Positions 61,986 to 64,000 of a stretch of 64,000 nucleotides of DNA are shown here, one piece after another. The stretch comes from Saccharothrix sp. NRRL B-16314 (GTDB lineage Bacteria; Actinomycetota; Actinomycetes; Mycobacteriales; Pseudonocardiaceae). The stretch is from contig NZ_JNXC01000022.1 of assembly GCF_000716595.1 (NCBI RefSeq), forward strand, positions 173,167-237,166, written 5' to 3'. Position 1 is the stretch's first letter, and every line of letters starts with the position of its first letter. The notes below the pieces were generated by a model. That model worked only from the letters and a program-made list of their open reading frames with translations. It had not been told where the DNA came from and made no database searches. The position numbers and the translations under genes were made by a program.

Positions 61986-62464
61986 TCAGTCGTGCAAGAT
62001 CAGCGGGTCGGTAGGCAGGTTGCCGTGGAGGATCTGGCGTAGCAGGTTGGGCAGCTGTGCAGGGAGTAGCTTATCGGTGCTGTGGATGAGGTCGTCGAGG
62101 GTCCGCCAGCGGCGTTCGATGAGCCCTTGTTTCTCGTTGTCGGTGGATTTGAGCGGCAGCCGGGGCGTCGTGGTGGTGGCGAGGTAGACGTGGTCGATGC
62201 GGTGGTGGTGGTGTCCGCGGTACTGGAAGCGGTTTCGCGAATCCACAGCTTCGGTTCGAGGTCGTCAAGGTGGATACCGGTTTCCTCGGCGACTTCGCGC
62301 GGGGCGGCGTCGGTCGGTGTTTCGTGGGGGGCGAGGCCGCCGCCGGGGAGTTCCCACCAGTGGTGGTGGGGTTGGTCGGGGTCGCGGGCGTGGATGAGCA
62401 GGACGCGGTCCTGGGGGTCGAGCAGGAGTACGCGTGCGCCGATGCGCGGGGTGGTGCCGGCCAT
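61986..62464 (-). pseudogene. NUDIX hydrolase with a single-base frameshift
   Basis: Starts ATG 62464 (MAGTTPRIGARVLLLDPQDRVLLIHARD), preceded by GGAGGGAG. A perfect Nudix box follows, beginning GGLAPHETPTDAAP and ending REVAEETGI. The frame reads to LWIRETA; at 62229-62230 one base is missing and the protein continues in the next frame as FQYRGHHHHRIDHVYLATTTTP to the stop at 61986. NUDIX enzymes hydrolyse nucleoside diphosphate derivatives. The catalytic box lies before the break. Confidence 0.85.
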
Positions 62465-62511
62465 CCGTGATGGCTCCCTCCAGGTGTGGCGATCGGGGGA
62501 CGGTCGGGCGG

Positions 62512-62818
62512 TCAGAAGAGCGTGAACTCGGATTCGTCGTGCTGGGCGGCGGCCACGGTGGTGGGGTGGAGACAAGGAGCCCGGATGGTGGGGGTGGAGC
62601 AAGGATGCCCTGCGAGTGGGCCAGATGCGACCGTCGTTTCGTTGGTGTAGTCGCAGTTCTGGAGCACCTCGGCCGAATTTGGGCTGGCGGTCGCAGGGTT
62701 GTAGCGGCCGGCGAGCCTCCCCAGCGCAGCCCCAGTCGGCGAGCACGTGTCGCAGCCCGCCGGCGGGCCGTCCAGTGGCGTGGGTGGGTCGGGCGGTCGG
62801 TCGCGGATCAGCAGTCAC
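62512..62818 (-). pseudogene. Small protein gene, apparently frameshifted
   Basis: GTG 62818 overlaps the zinc-finger stop (GTGA) and reads VTADPRPTARPTHATGRPAGGLRHVLADWGCAGEARRPLQPCDR. A plausible C-terminus, PTTVAAAQHDESEFTLF-stop, appears in another frame ending at 62512, with SD and NUDIX start beyond. The region is 307 bases, one more than a multiple of three, so two single-base deletions or one insertion would restore it. The frame-change position is unclear. Confidence 0.45.
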
Positions 62819-63090
62819 CGGGTGCGCGTCGTGGCGGTGGTCGGGGCCGGGCGCTGGGGGCGTGGTGTCGGGTTGGATCGGCGTGGGAAGGGCAGGATGC
62901 CTTCCTCGGCACGCCACCGGGTGTCGCAGTCGGTGCAGGTGGGCCAGCACCATTGGTCTTTGGTGTGGGTGGCGGGGATGACGAGGTCTTCGCCGCAGAG
63001 GGTGCGCGCCTGGTCGCGGGCGACGACGTCGGCCTTGACGGCGTGCCGCTTGTGGTGGTGTGGCAGCCAGCGGAACGGGCGTGCGGGCAT
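62815..63090 (-). CDS. Zinc-finger-type small protein
   Basis: 91 residues from ATG 63090 (MPARPFRWLPHHHKRHAVKADVVARDQARTLCGEDLVIPATHTKDQWCWPTCTDCDTRWRAEEGI). Cys in TLCGE and the CPTC/CxxC-like WCWPTCTDCD form a metal-binding site. Homologues usually follow DUF5753 regulators in actinomycetes. ATGA overlap with that gene. Confidence 0.8.
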   Translation of the reverse strand: MPARPFRWLPHHHKRHAVKADVVARDQARTLCGEDLVIPATHTKDQWCWPTCTDCDTRWRAEEGILPFPRRSNPTPRPQRPAPTTATTRTR

Positions 63091-63944
63091 CAGTCGGTCT
63101 CCCGGTCGTAGGTGTCGGCCCAGCGGGCGAAGACGTCGCGGGACTGGGCGGGGGACAGGGCCAGCGAGTCGAGGCGCCGCATTTTGGCTTCGTAGAGGGT
63201 GACGGCGTCGGGGGCGTCCTGGAACACGGTCACGGTGTCGATCTCGACGTAGGCCAGCGGTCGGGTCGGCGGGGTGAAGGTGAGCAGCGTGGCGGGCCGG
63301 CCGAGGGCGGCGTGGAACCCGGCGGACGCCGGCACCAGGCGTGGGCGGACCCGGGGCCATCCGCACATCAGGGTCAGGTGCAGCATCTGGTCTCGCATGG
63401 GTGCCGGTCCTCCGACCACGGTTCGCAGCGCGGATTCGTGGACGTACAGGACGGTGTCCGGGCCGCCGGTGCGGAGCAGCAGTGTCTGGCGGGCGATGCG
63501 GGCCCGGACGAGGGCGTGGTCGCCGGTCAGGGCGTGGGTGTAGTCGCCGGTCTGGGCCAGGGCCGGCACGGTCAGTGGTTCGTAGGCGGTGATGGTCCGT
63601 GCCGCTTGTTCGTGCAGGGACAGTGCGACCAGGGAGTCCGGGACGCGGTCGTGCGGTCGGAGGAAGTTGCCGGTGTCGGGTTCGGTAGCGATGGCCAGGA
63701 CCCGGTCGCGGGTGGGTTTGTCGGCGCCCAGGAGGCCGGTCAGGGTGCCGATCTCCACCGGGCTGGCGCCTCGGCTGCCGGCCTCCAGTTTGGACAGCTT
63801 GCCCAGTGACCAGCCCAACGCCTCGGCGGTGGCGGCGGAGGACATCTTGACGCGGTGGCGGATTCGGCGCAGTTCCTCGCCCAGCTCGCGGCTGCGTGCG
63901 GTGCTCAACCTCGGCGGGGTGGGGTCTTTCTCGTCGGTGTGCAT
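63090..63944 (-). CDS. XRE regulator with DUF5753 (Scr1-type)
   Basis: 284 residues from ATG 63944 (MHTDEKDPTPPRLSTARSRELGEELRRIRH). An XRE helix-turn-helix (MSSAATAEALGWSLGKLSKLEAGSRGASPVEIGTLTGLLG) is followed by DUF5753 (SLHEQAARTITAYEPLTVPALAQTGDYTHAL; TVLYVHESALRTVVGGPAPMRDQML). Regulators of this kind are abundant in actinomycetes, often paired with a small DUF397 protein, not seen here. It starts 11 bases before the adapter, so its promoter is outside the contig. Confidence 0.9.
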   Translation of the reverse strand: MHTDEKDPTPPRLSTARSRELGEELRRIRHRVKMSSAATAEALGWSLGKLSKLEAGSRGASPVEIGTLTGLLGADKPTRDRVLAIATEPDTGNFLRPHDRVPDSLVALSLHEQAARTITAYEPLTVPALAQTGDYTHALTGDHALVRARIARQTLLLRTGGPDTVLYVHESALRTVVGGPAPMRDQMLHLTLMCGWPRVRPRLVPASAGFHAALGRPATLLTFTPPTRPLAYVEIDTVTVFQDAPDAVTLYEAKMRRLDSLALSPAQSRDVFARWADTYDRETD

Positions 63945-63955
63945 GGTTCCTCGTG

Positions 63956-64000
63956 CTGTCTCTTATACACATCTCCGAGCCCACGAGACCTCTCTACATC
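63956..64000. other. Illumina Nextera adapter, not genomic
   Basis: 63956-63974 is the transposon mosaic end CTGTCTCTTATACACATCT. 63975-63989 is CCGAGCCCACGAGAC. 63990-63997 is CTCTCTAC, the sequence of Nextera i7 index 707, followed by ATC, the start of the P7 flow-cell sequence. Genomic sequence ends at 63955. Confidence 0.98.

Noticed and set aside
62815..63984. 389-codon minus-strand frame beginning MGSEMCIRDS
   Set aside because: Its start lies in Nextera adapter. Only its last 91 codons, in the zinc-finger frame, are a real gene.
1..64000. tRNA, rRNA or transposase genes
   Set aside because: None recognised by eye; tRNA detection without a tool is unreliable, so absence is not claimed as certain.

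Overview
The window is very GC-rich, uses many GTG starts and is densely packed. It carries a Pup ligase (pafA), pafB-pafC, tatA-tatC, helY, an Eis-type acetyltransferase, CmtR and DUF6292/DUF5753 genes. Together these point to an actinomycete of the Pseudonocardiaceae (Saccharothrix/Lentzea/Actinosynnema-like). The genus is inferred, not proven. The last 45 bases are Illumina Nextera adapter, so the window ends at the true end of a short-read contig.

Layout. 0-20 kb is a conserved actinobacterial housekeeping block: pafA, pafB, pafC, tatA, tatC, helY, a DUF4333 protein, a 5'-3' exonuclease and a pepE-like peptidase, in the order known from Mycobacterium tuberculosis (Rv2097c to Rv2089c). It is interrupted by an ArsR/SRPBCC pair, a dehalogenase-like hydrolase, a lipid kinase and an Eis-like gene. 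20-27 kb holds an aminotransferase, two DJ-1/PfpI genes, an ECF sigma factor with a cupin-like partner, and two MFS exporters. 27.1-27.8 kb lacks conventional genes but carries, on the minus strand, four copies of a Shine-Dalgarno plus six-codon mini-ORF (M/V-R-D-K-I-W-stop). A palindromic promoter region separates it from a diguanylate cyclase. 29-49 kb is mixed: a CHAT-TPR protein, a P1 peptidase, a PLP decarboxylase, a carboxylesterase, a DEAD-box helicase, an oxidoreductase, a sigma factor/LCP pair, a DUF4032 kinase-like protein, a glycosyltransferase, a CmtR/cation-transporter pair and ChrA.

50-62 kb is a complete type I-E CRISPR-Cas locus, all on the minus strand: array 2, cas3, cse1, cse2, cas7e, cas5e, cas6e, cas1, cas2, leader 1, array 1. 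Most cas genes overlap by 4 bases (GTGA/ATGA), so they probably form one translationally coupled operon. The two arrays share leader blocks at identical distance from the first repeat and differ by one base in the repeat hairpin loop. cas1 carries an apparent single-base deletion, so interference looks intact but adaptation may not be. 62-64 kb is a small operon: Scr1/DUF5753-type regulator, zinc-finger protein, small protein, NUDIX hydrolase. The last two are also frameshifted.

Two themes recur across the window. Many genes start 6-8 bases after a TANNNT box, the signature of leaderless mRNA. Short imperfect tandem repeats (9-40 bases per unit) fill many post-stop intervals and in two places enter coding sequence.
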